Positions 1 through 5,028 of a DNA stretch of 5,028 bases are shown here, one piece after another (the stretch's first letter is position 1; every line of letters begins with the position of its first letter). Below the pieces are notes generated by a model that did no database searches, was not told the origin of the DNA, and saw only the letters and a list, made by a program, of their open reading frames with translations. This stretch comes from Rhodocyclaceae bacterium (GTDB lineage Bacteria; Pseudomonadota; Gammaproteobacteria; Burkholderiales; Rhodocyclaceae), in assembly GCA_016791085.1 (NCBI GenBank), contig JAEUNN010000879.1, positions 1 through 5,028 on the forward strand. Direction: 5' to 3'. Position numbers and translations under genes: made by a program.

Positions 1-743
1 GCGATCCGGTGACCACGCTGCGCATCTTCAATATCAATACGCAGAAAATCGTCGAGGCGGTCATCCAGACCCCGGGCGGGCAGGTAACTTACGAGGGCAA
101 TGCCCGAATCGACGGCGTGCCCGGCAGCGGAGCCCCGATCCTGCTCAATTTTCGTGACGCGACCGGGGCAAAGACCGGTCGCTTGTTTCCTACCGGCAAC
201 CGCATGGACGTGATCGACGGCATCGAGGTGTCGCTCGTCGATTTTGCGACGCCACTGGTTTTCGTTCCAGCCGAGGCGCTGGGTAAAACCGGCCATGAAA
301 GCAAGGCCGAACTGGATGCCGATGTTGCGCTGAAGGCCAGGCTCGAGGCTATCCGTCTGCAGATTGCCGAGAAGGCAGGGCTCGGCAATGTGCGCGAAAA
401 GGTGCTGCCCAAGATCGCCCTGGTGGCGCCGCCGCGTGCCGGCGGTGTTATCGCTTCGCGTTACTTCACCCCGTGGAGCTGCCACTCGGCCTATGCGGTG
501 ACCGGGGCGCTGTGCCTTTCCGCGGCGAGCGTCATTCCCGGCACCGTGGTCCAGCGTCTGGCGCGCCGCAACTTGGCGGAACCCGATCTGATCACGATTG
601 AACAGCCGGCGGGGACGCTCGACATCCGCCTGCAGATCGAAGGCGATCCGCAGGCGGATGAGCCGCGGATTCCCTCGGCGGGCCTGATCAGAACCGCGCG
701 CAAGCTGTTCAAAGGCAAGGTGCTGCTGCCCATCGAAGCTTGA
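1..743 (+). CDS. 4-oxalomesaconate tautomerase / PrpF-family protein, 5'-truncated
   Basis: The frame is open from the window edge (first full codon at 3) to a TGA at 741-743, giving the last 246 residues. The GTG at position 9 is only an internal valine codon in a DPVTTLRIFN stretch. From memory of GalD of Pseudomonas putida (about 360 residues), roughly 110-120 N-terminal residues are missing, including one half of the diaminopimelate-epimerase-like fold. Conserved blocks in fragment numbering: IDGVPG 36-41, LFPTGN 61-66, RLEAIR 113-118, a VLPK block ending at 137, SCHSAYAVTGA 159-169 and LIRTARKLFKGKV 228-240, all with close counterparts in GalD. Family members isomerise unsaturated tricarboxylates: GalD tautomerises 4-oxalomesaconate in gallate/protocatechuate catabolism, and PrpF isomerises aconitate in the methylcitrate cycle. 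The overall pattern fits GalD better than PrpF. The substrate cannot be fixed without the N-terminus and upstream neighbours. No downstream gene on this strand follows it closely. Confidence 0.88.
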   Translation, partial: DPVTTLRIFNINTQKIVEAVIQTPGGQVTYEGNARIDGVPGSGAPILLNFRDATGAKTGRLFPTGNRMDVIDGIEVSLVDFATPLVFVPAEALGKTGHESKAELDADVALKARLEAIRLQIAEKAGLGNVREKVLPKIALVAPPRAGGVIASRYFTPWSCHSAYAVTGALCLSAASVIPGTVVQRLARRNLAEPDLITIEQPAGTLDIRLQIEGDPQADEPRIPSAGLIRTARKLFKGKVLLPIEA

Positions 744-944
744 GCGTGGTGTGCATGTATCGCCCCGGTTCCCGCGGCGGCCGCCAGGTTTGAGGCTGGC
801 GCTGCTGGCCGGCTCGGCCCGACTACGCCTGCAGCTTGCTCCGCTCCGGCGCAGCCGGCCGCGTGGACCGTGCGTCAAGCCGGCCCGCGCGGCGCGACTG
901 CAGCCGCCCTGCCGTCGCAATTCAGCCGGCGCGGGCCGCCGGGA
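744..944. other. Non-coding convergent intergenic region
   Basis: About 200 bp separate the tautomerase stop from the lipoprotein stop, which face each other. The stretch is very GC-rich. Frames that run through it have no family resemblance and no plausible ribosome-binding site, so I call no gene here. The only structure seen is a set of GC-rich inverted repeats near the lipoprotein end, listed separately. Confidence 0.6.
881..938. terminator. Possible convergent-gene hairpin, no U-tract
   Basis: A perfect 10-bp inverted repeat lies at 881-890 (cggcccgcgc) and 929-938 (gcgcgggccg), with a 38-nt loop. A shorter nested stem CCGGC/GCCGG sits at 926-930 and 938-942, just beyond the lipoprotein stop. 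The position between convergent genes suits transcript ends. There is no run of T on either strand, so this is not a canonical intrinsic terminator, and repeats of this size can arise by chance in such GC-rich DNA. Confidence 0.25.
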
Positions 945-1262
945 TCAGTGGTGCTGCCAGTGTCCCGGACGTTCGCGCCAATGGCGGCCGTCGCGGTCCC
1001 AACGGTGCGGCACCCAGCGATAGCCGGGACGGCTGCGTTCCCAGCGCCCGGTAACCCAGACGTAGCGGCCGCCGGCCCAGGCCCAGTTGCCGTCTATCCA
1101 GACATAGCCCTGGCCCGGCCTGGGGCCGATATATTCGACCTGTGCCGGTGGCGGTGCGACCATTACCGCTTCGCCGTAGTACGGACCCGGCGCGGGCGCC
1201 ACGACGCAAGCGGCCAGGAGCAGCGCGCTCAGGCCGGATAAAACGAGCAGTTTCGGTTTCAT
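945..1262 (-). CDS. YXWGXW repeat-containing lipoprotein, 105 aa
   Basis: This is a small exported lipoprotein of the YXWGXW-repeat family (function unknown). Residues 1-18 form a lipoprotein signal peptide: Lys2 and Lys4, a Leu-rich core, then the lipobox LLAAC with the acylated cysteine at 19. Val20 at the +2 position gives no inner-membrane retention signal, so outer-membrane sorting is expected. A Pro/Ala-rich linker (20-50) precedes a Trp-rich region with a 14-residue period: YVW at 53, YVW at 67 and YRW at 81, each with another Trp five residues after the motif Trp (W60, W74, W88). There are nine Trp in all, and the protein ends in HWQHH. The ATG at 1262 is chosen because a GAGGAA ribosome-binding site lies 7 nt before it. 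An in-frame TTG at 1277 overlaps that site and would spoil the lipoprotein signal. The gene is divergent from the peroxidase and convergent with the tautomerase; it appears to be transcribed alone. Confidence 0.9.
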   Translation of the reverse strand: MKPKLLVLSGLSALLLAACVVAPAPGPYYGEAVMVAPPPAQVEYIGPRPGQGYVWIDGNWAWAGGRYVWVTGRWERSRPGYRWVPHRWDRDGRHWRERPGHWQHH

Positions 1263-1269
1263 GTGCGTG

Positions 1270-1275
1270 TTCCTC
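1270..1275 (-). promoter_or_regulatory. Ribosome-binding site of the lipoprotein gene
   Basis: Read on the minus strand this is GAGGAA, followed by 7 nt and then the ATG at 1262-1260. It decides the start: the alternative in-frame TTG at 1277-1275 overlaps the site itself and has no such site of its own. Confidence 0.75.
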
Positions 1276-1490
1276 AATCAGCCTGTTTGTTGCATGACCC
1301 GGATCGGCTGCGGCCGGGCCCGGTGATCGCTGGTGCGCGGCCGCACGCGCGTAGCGTACAAAATGCGTGCACCCCTACACGGTCGGAGCCCTGCAAGGCC
1401 AGCCGGCATGCGGCCAGTTGGCAAGGGCTGTACCGTCGAGCCATTAACGAGCCGCGTGCGCGCCGGAACTACCGCAATCCCGCGATCTTA

Positions 1491-1506
1491 CGAATCATTA
1501 CATTCG
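1491..1506. promoter_or_regulatory. AT-rich dyad, operator-like
   Basis: CGAAT at 1491-1495 and ATTCG at 1502-1506 form a 5-bp inverted repeat with a 6-bp spacer. They lie in one of the few AT-rich islands (about 1486-1506) of the divergent intergenic region. The shape suits a dimeric regulator, but no known consensus fits well. The resemblance to a Fur box is poor, about 8 of 14 positions in a 7-1-7 comparison on the minus strand. Confidence 0.22.
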
Positions 1507-1542
1507 CATCGGGACGGCGTGTTTGCCGCGCGGCCGGGGCAA

Positions 1543-1610
1543 TGCGGGCAATTCCCGCAGACCGTCGACGGCGCGGGCCTGCCGGCCGTCTGCGGGCGCG
1601 GGAAATTCCC
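1543..1610 (+). repeat. Inverted/direct repeat cluster upstream of the peroxidase
   Basis: Two copies of GCGGG(C/A)AATTCCC lie at 1544-1556 and 1598-1610, 54 bp apart; the second contains a perfect GGGAA-A-TTCCC dyad. TGCGGG at 1543-1548 can pair locally with CCCGCA at 1554-1559. The larger CCCGCAGAC at 1554-1562 can instead pair with GTCTGCGGG at 1588-1596, a perfect 9-bp stem. The two pairings exclude each other because they share 1554-1559. Between the arms lies the palindrome CGTCGACG (1563-1570). If transcribed, this would be a structured leader, or the two dyads could bind a protein. No U-tract follows. A chance origin is possible at this GC content. Confidence 0.35.
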
Positions 1611-1707
1611 ACGCCGGAGCGCCCGGTCCGCAGCTTGCGGCAGTGCCACAGGCCGGGCTGCATGGCCGGTTTGCCGTATGCTTCGCTTTTTTCCGACCGT
1701 GCCGCGC

Positions 1708-1711
1708 GAGG
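1708..1711 (+). promoter_or_regulatory. Ribosome-binding site of the peroxidase gene
   Basis: GAGG lies 6 nt before the ATG at 1718. The frame stays open upstream to at least 1523, so this site, together with the family-like N-terminus MLNFQPGILAP, is what fixes the start at 1718. Confidence 0.65.
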
Positions 1712-1717
1712 CGATCG

Positions 1718-2602
1718 ATGCTCAACTTTCAACCCGGCATATTGGCCCCGCTGCCGCCGGCAGCGCGTTATCTGGCGTTCGATCTGGTGCCCGGCGGCGA
1801 CCCGCAGGGCGCGCTGCGCGCCCTGCAGTTGCATTGTGACGGCGCAGCCTGCGTGTGCGGCATAGGGCCGGGACTGGTGGCGGCGCTGGGCCGTAGTGTG
1901 CCGGGGCTGCATCCTTTTCCCGATCTGTCCGCGGCAGCGGTGACGATCCCTGCGACGCCTCACACCGCATGGTGCTGGCTGCGCGGCGACGAACGCGGCG
2001 AGGTCGTGCTGCGCTCGCAGCGCCTCGTGCAGGCGCTGGGGCCCGATTTGGCCGCTGTGCAGGTGGTCGATGCGTTCGTGCATGCCGGCGGCAGGGATTT
2101 GACCGGCTATGAGGACGGTACCGAAAACCCCGCCGGCGACGCCGCGCGTGGCACCGCCATCGTGGACGGGCGCGGTGCCGGACTGGATGGTTCGAGCTAC
2201 GTGGCCGTGCAGCAATGGGAGCACGATTTTGCAGCATTCGATGCCATGCCGCCGGCCGATCAGGACCATGCCATAGGCCGGCGCCGCAGCGACAACGAAG
2301 AACTGGACGAGGCGCCCGAATCCGCCCACGTCAAGCGCACCGCGCAGGAAAGTTTCAGCCCGGAAGCGTTTGTGTGGCGCCGCTCCATGCCCTGGGCAGA
2401 CGGCGCCGCCGCGGGCCTCATGTTCGTGGCTTACGGCCACAGCCTGGAGGCCTTCGAGGTGCAGTTGCGGCGCATGGCCGGCATCGAAGATGGAATCGTC
2501 GATGCCCTGTTCGGCTTTTCGCGGCCGCGCACGGGCGCCTACTACTGGTGCCCGCCCTGCATCGAGGGCCGGCTGGATTTGCGCGCACTGGGACTCGCTT
2601 AG
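1718..2602 (+). CDS. Dyp-type heme peroxidase, class B (YfeX-like)
   Basis: This 294-residue protein matches the roughly 300-residue length of class-B dye-decolorizing peroxidases such as E. coli YfeX. These bind heme b and use hydrogen peroxide to oxidise dyes, phenolics and porphyrinogens. It has two ferredoxin-like halves. The first begins FQPGILAPLPPAARYL and ends around 125. The second holds the hallmark GXXDG motif (GYEDGTENP, G130-P138, distal Asp133), the proximal heme ligand His204 in SAHVKR, and the distal Arg in RRSMPW (Arg221 by spacing to YfeX, with Ser223 at the RxS position). All key heme-pocket residues are therefore present. There is no signal peptide or Tat motif, so a cytoplasmic location is expected, unlike EfeB. 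The six cysteines are unusual: C40, C45, C47, C86 and a C-terminal CPPC (C278, C281). No encapsulin-targeting tail is visible; the protein ends at LDLRALGLA. The gene stands alone on its strand, divergent from the lipoprotein and convergent with DUF3999. The physiological substrate is unknown. Confidence 0.93.
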   Translation: MLNFQPGILAPLPPAARYLAFDLVPGGDPQGALRALQLHCDGAACVCGIGPGLVAALGRSVPGLHPFPDLSAAAVTIPATPHTAWCWLRGDERGEVVLRSQRLVQALGPDLAAVQVVDAFVHAGGRDLTGYEDGTENPAGDAARGTAIVDGRGAGLDGSSYVAVQQWEHDFAAFDAMPPADQDHAIGRRRSDNEELDEAPESAHVKRTAQESFSPEAFVWRRSMPWADGAAAGLMFVAYGHSLEAFEVQLRRMAGIEDGIVDALFGFSRPRTGAYYWCPPCIEGRLDLRALGLA

Positions 2603-2643
2603 CGTTCCATCAGGCCGGCGCGCCGCGCGCGCGGACACCGGCT
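2603..2643. terminator. GC-rich palindromic gap between convergent genes
   Basis: Only 41 bp separate the peroxidase TAG from the DUF3999 TGA. An outer GCCGG/CCGGC repeat (2614-2618 and 2638-2642) encloses the perfect 12-bp palindrome CCGCGCGCGCGG (2623-2634). Such a hairpin could end or protect transcripts from both sides, but no T-run follows in either direction, so it is not a standard intrinsic terminator. Confidence 0.35.
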
Positions 2644-4047
2644 TCAGTCGCCGTCCCGATTCCTGTCCGGCAAGCCGCGCGCGATGCGCCAGGCCATCGC
2701 CGCGAGTACGCCGACCGCCAAGGCCAGGCTGCCCCACAAGGTCCAGGTGCGCCAGGGTGGCGCGGGCCGCAATACGGCCGGCGTGCCGGAAAACCGCGGT
2801 GCACCGGTGCCGGCGTGGGCGATCGTAATCCCCGGCGCCGCCTTGCCGTCATAGCCCGGCACCAGGCTCGTGATGGGCAACGCCACCGGGCCGGCGCGCA
2901 GCGAGCCGTAGGCGAGCTGGTAAGGTCCGGGCCCTTGCGCGGCAAACACGACCTCCTGCGCAACCCAGCCGATCGTGACGGTAGGCGCGCCGGCGAAATT
3001 GCCGCTGTCGGCGCGCAGGGCGATATGGCTGCCCGCTTCGAGCCGCAGTTCGATGTCCGGCGCATAGCTTTCGCCGGCCTCGCGATGCAGGCGGTAGGCC
3101 ACGCTGTGGGCCAGCAGGCGCCATGGCTTGCCGGCTTGCGTTCGCACCAGGATGGATACCGGTACCACTTCGTTTTGTGCAGCCGGATGGATGCGCAGGC
3201 GATCGACGGGGTAGCGGCCCTCCGGGTCGAATTCGTATTGCGCGCTCGTGTGCGAACTGCCGGCCAGGGTTTTCCAGCGCCGCGCGGGCGCCTGGGTGAC
3301 AGGAGCGGCCTGCACGCGCAGCGCGGAAATTTCCCCATGGTTGACCGGCCCGACATAGCGCAAGCGCAGGTATTTGGCAGATTCCGGCGCGAAATCTATG
3401 TGCGCCCGGCGCAGTTCGGCGCCGCCCGCGGACAGTTGCAGCAGCGGCGCGTTTTGCACCAGCACGCGCCAGCTGCGCAGATCGTCACTGGCTTCCACGT
3501 CCATGCCGGCGTTGAGCGCCGTGGTGCCGGTTTTCCATTCGATTTCGAGGCTGGCCACGACGCCGGAAAATCCCGTCAGGTCGGCCAGGTAGGTGGACGG
3601 CGGCCGATTTGCGCGCCCTGCCGGCAGCGGCGCGAGCACCTTGGCCACCTGTCCGTCTGGAGCAAGTTCGACTTGTATGGGCGGGCGCGCCGCGGCACCT
3701 CTGTCTTCGGGCAGCGCAAATAGCGGCACGCGCTGCATGGGGCTGTTCTGCCTGTCCGGCGGCGGCGGGCGCAATGCGAACGCCACCGCTTCGCCGCGCG
3801 CGTTGAACATGGCCAGATCGCCCAGATCGCTGCGGCGCACGTCAGCATACACGGCGTCGGGCAGTGCGTAGCGATAAAAGGGGGCATGACCGGGCGCCGT
3901 GACGGGAATGGAATAGGCGTAATCATCCGGCACCGGGCTGGCATGCGCGGCGCACAGTGCCATGCCTGCCGCCGCCAGCGCGGCGCAGCAGCGCAAAGCC
4001 GCGTGCACGGCCGTGCGCGCGCCGGGTAAGTCGGGCACCGCGCGCAT
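2644..4047 (-). CDS. DUF3999 family protein, membrane-anchored periplasmic
   Basis: This 467-residue protein matches the DUF3999 family in length, architecture and gene partner; its function is unknown. A signal peptide covers about residues 1-36, with an Ala-rich core and probable cleavage at AHA/SP (36/37). The body is beta-rich. Segments around 160-247 (VEASDDLRSWRVL, then a YLRLRY strand at 226-231) and 256-320 (YEFDPEGRYPVDRLRI) look like galactose-binding/discoidin-type beta-sandwiches, which is an inference from pattern only. A hydrophobic helix at about 435-453 followed by WRIARGLPDRNRDGD would anchor the C-terminus in the inner membrane with a short cytoplasmic tail. The start ATG at 4047-4045 shares its A with the TGA of the upstream DUF2339 gene, and GGAG lies 8 nt before it. 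The frame extends further upstream to 4476, but that extension is antisense-like noise over the DUF2339 coding frame. DUF2339 and DUF3999 genes are commonly adjacent in proteobacteria, supporting a joint function at the envelope. Confidence 0.88.
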   Translation of the reverse strand: MRAVPDLPGARTAVHAALRCCAALAAAGMALCAAHASPVPDDYAYSIPVTAPGHAPFYRYALPDAVYADVRRSDLGDLAMFNARGEAVAFALRPPPPDRQNSPMQRVPLFALPEDRGAAARPPIQVELAPDGQVAKVLAPLPAGRANRPPSTYLADLTGFSGVVASLEIEWKTGTTALNAGMDVEASDDLRSWRVLVQNAPLLQLSAGGAELRRAHIDFAPESAKYLRLRYVGPVNHGEISALRVQAAPVTQAPARRWKTLAGSSHTSAQYEFDPEGRYPVDRLRIHPAAQNEVVPVSILVRTQAGKPWRLLAHSVAYRLHREAGESYAPDIELRLEAGSHIALRADSGNFAGAPTVTIGWVAQEVVFAAQGPGPYQLAYGSLRAGPVALPITSLVPGYDGKAAPGITIAHAGTGAPRFSGTPAVLRPAPPWRTWTLWGSLALAVGVLAAMAWRIARGLPDRNRDGD

Positions 4048-4059
4048 CAGCGCGGCTCC
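4045..4059 (-). promoter_or_regulatory. Stop/start overlap TGATG with ribosome-binding site
   Basis: On the minus strand the DUF2339 TGA (4049-4047) and the DUF3999 ATG (4047-4045) overlap by one base. GGAG at 4059-4056 lies inside the end of the DUF2339 gene, 8 nt before the ATG. This arrangement favours translational coupling and shows the two genes are cotranscribed. Confidence 0.75.
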
Positions 4060-5028
4060 GCCCCGGGCTTTTGTGCCGGGGGCACGGGCGCCAGGTAGCC
4101 GATCACCAGCATGACCAGCCCCACGCCCATGAATGCGACGATGCGCGCGACGGTGCCGGAATTTGCCAGATCGACCAGCAGCAATTTGAGCACCGTCGCC
4201 GCCAGCAACGCGGCCCCGCACAGCCAGAGCTTGCGCGCGCCATGGCGCGTGGCGAGGAACATGAGCAGGCAGCCCAGCACGGTCCACAACAAGGCCATGC
4301 CGGCCTGCACGGCGCTCGAGGCGAACAGGGCGGCGGCCTCGTAGGGGATCGGCAACCAGTGGTGAAAACTGCGCAGCAATATGCCGTTGGCGACGAAAAA
4401 GGCGGCCACCGCAACGAGCGCGCGCAATGGCGCGCGCGCTGCCGCCAGGGCGGCCCCTTGGCGTACCGTCAGCCACAGCATGGGGGCGAGCAGGGCGGCC
4501 AGTAGTGCGATGTCGAGCGGATTCGCGAATGGAAAGTACGGCAGGGGCGCAGCCGCGCCGTCATAGTGGATATTTGCCCACATGGCCCAAAGCGGCAGCA
4601 ATACGGCGAGCGGCAGGCAAGCCAGATCGAGATAGGCCTCTTCGTGCGCGGCAATCGGCCAGGCGACGCGCCGGCCCCATGCGGACAGCGCAGCTAGCAG
4701 CGCGACCGGTACCGCCACCCAGGCGGCGGCCGCCCAGGCGGAACTTTCCGGCACCAGGCGTCCGGCCTGCCAGCCGCATTCGCGCGCCGCGAGCAGCGCG
4801 AACAACCACAACAGGGCGGCGTGGAACAAGCCGGCGCGCTCGACCTGTTGCTGCTCGTGGCGGCGCAAAAGCACCAGCGCGACGGCGAACGCCAGGGGCC
4901 ATGCCAGCCAGCCCAGCGCCGCGGCAGGATGGGCCGGGCTGACGAAGCCGAATTGCAGCACGCCGGCGAACCACATCACGACGATCAACCACAGCGTGAC
5001 GGCTTGCGGCGCCTGCCAATCCAGGCGC
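4047..5028 (-). CDS. DUF2339 polytopic membrane protein, C-terminal part
   Basis: The frame is open to the window edge, so the N-terminus lies outside; the fragment has 326 residues starting RLDWQAPQAV. The TTG at 4988 is an internal Leu codon, not a start. About ten hydrophobic segments are visible in fragment numbering: 10-29, 35-54, 67-81, 96-117, 132-153, 170-188, 200-218, 232-259, 266-287 and 294-315. The end carries family-typical stretches: RSFHHW at 219-224, and DLANSGTVARIVAFMGVG at 286-303, leading into IGYLAPVPP. DUF2339 proteins are usually about 900-1000 residues with more than twenty membrane helices, so around a third is present here. The function is unknown; it is sited in the inner membrane. 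Its stop overlaps the start of the DUF3999 gene, so the pair forms an operon whose promoter lies beyond 5028. The tail after the last helix (AQKPGAEPR) is short and probably disordered. Confidence 0.9.
   Translation of the reverse strand, partial: RLDWQAPQAVTLWLIVVMWFAGVLQFGFVSPAHPAAALGWLAWPLAFAVALVLLRRHEQQQVERAGLFHAALLWLFALLAARECGWQAGRLVPESSAWAAAAWVAVPVALLAALSAWGRRVAWPIAAHEEAYLDLACLPLAVLLPLWAMWANIHYDGAAAPLPYFPFANPLDIALLAALLAPMLWLTVRQGAALAAARAPLRALVAVAAFFVANGILLRSFHHWLPIPYEAAALFASSAVQAGMALLWTVLGCLLMFLATRHGARKLWLCGAALLAATVLKLLLVDLANSGTVARIVAFMGVGLVMLVIGYLAPVPPAQKPGAEPR

Larger units (their letters stand above)
1263..1717. other. Divergent intergenic region (455 bp)
   Basis: This gap between the divergent lipoprotein and peroxidase genes must hold the start signals of both if each has its own promoter. 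I see no gene: frames crossing it are low-complexity Arg/Ala/Pro translations. No strong sigma-70 promoter stands out. The best plus-strand match is TTGGCA at 1418-1423 with a poor CATTAA at 1442-1447 (18-bp spacing), which would leave a long leader. Visible structure comprises an AT-rich dyad at 1491-1506 and an inverted/direct repeat cluster at 1543-1610, both listed separately. A T6 run at 1687-1692 has no good stem in front of it. Confidence 0.55.

Noticed and set aside
1492..1509. Fur box upstream of the peroxidase
   Set aside because: Only about 8 of 14 positions fit a 7-1-7 Fur consensus, no better than many AT-rich stretches.
1651..1692. Intrinsic terminator at the T6 run before the peroxidase
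   Set aside because: Only 4-bp GGCC or CCGG self-pairings lie upstream, too far from the T-run, and no plus-strand gene ends nearby.
1523..1717. N-terminal extension of the peroxidase frame
   Set aside because: The extra residues do not resemble Dyp proteins, while the ATG at 1718 has a GAGG site 6 nt upstream and gives the usual family length.
2573..2602. Encapsulin cargo-targeting tail on the peroxidase
   Set aside because: The protein ends directly after the peroxidase fold with LDLRALGLA and has no flexible linker or GSLxIGSLK-like tail; no encapsulin gene is visible in the window.
1469..2737. A 422-codon minus-strand open frame over the peroxidase gene
   Set aside because: It lies opposite a gene with complete family motifs, its translation is Arg/Gly/Ala-rich with no recognisable domain, and long antisense frames are expected in GC-rich coding DNA.
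2215..3723. A 502-codon plus-strand open frame crossing the peroxidase end, the gap and DUF3999
   Set aside because: It runs across two real genes and their convergent gap, has no ribosome-binding site, and reads as low-complexity Arg/Gly/Ala sequence.
4048..4476. N-terminal extension of the DUF3999 frame back to 4476
   Set aside because: It overlaps the conserved end of DUF2339 in another frame and would bury the clear signal peptide that begins at 4047; the ATG there has a ribosome-binding site and the stop/start overlap.

Overview
The window is GC-rich throughout, and its shadow reading frames are long in every frame. Its gene content is a GalD/PrpF-type tautomerase, a YXWGXW-repeat lipoprotein, a class-B (YfeX-like) Dyp peroxidase and a DUF3999/DUF2339 pair. 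This suggests a betaproteobacterium of the Burkholderiales, possibly a Bordetella/Achromobacter-type Alcaligenaceae. The placement is an inference from protein style, not a database match. The genes look like ordinary chromosomal genes; I see no tRNA, rRNA, CRISPR array, insertion sequence or phage gene.

Layout: (1) Positions 1-743, plus strand, hold the C-terminal two thirds of a 4-oxalomesaconate tautomerase/PrpF-family protein cut by the window edge. (2) Positions 744-944 are a non-coding, very GC-rich convergent gap. (3) Positions 945-1262, minus strand, encode a small tryptophan-rich outer-membrane-type lipoprotein. (4) Positions 1263-1717 are a 455-bp divergent intergenic region. It carries an AT-rich dyad and a cluster of inverted and direct repeats ahead of the peroxidase gene. 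(5) Positions 1718-2602, plus strand, encode a complete cytoplasmic Dyp-type heme peroxidase. (6) Positions 2603-2643 are a 41-bp convergent gap, almost pure G/C, with a strong palindrome. (7) Positions 2644-4047, minus strand, encode a complete DUF3999 protein (signal peptide, beta-rich periplasmic body, C-terminal membrane anchor). (8) Positions 4047-5028, minus strand, hold the C-terminal end of a DUF2339 polytopic membrane protein whose stop codon overlaps the DUF3999 start.

Only the last two genes clearly form an operon: DUF2339 is upstream, DUF3999 downstream, and they are joined by a TGATG stop/start overlap. They probably act together at the inner membrane; their biochemical role is unknown. 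The lipoprotein and the peroxidase are divergently transcribed and could share control elements in the gap between them, but no strong sigma-70 promoter is visible there. The tautomerase fragment is not evidently linked to the others.

Nothing here looks like a clear undescribed system. The points most worth a second look are the coupled DUF2339/DUF3999 pair, the repeat-rich peroxidase leader, and the extra cysteines (including a CPPC motif) in the peroxidase. The many other long reading frames on both strands look like by-products of high GC.
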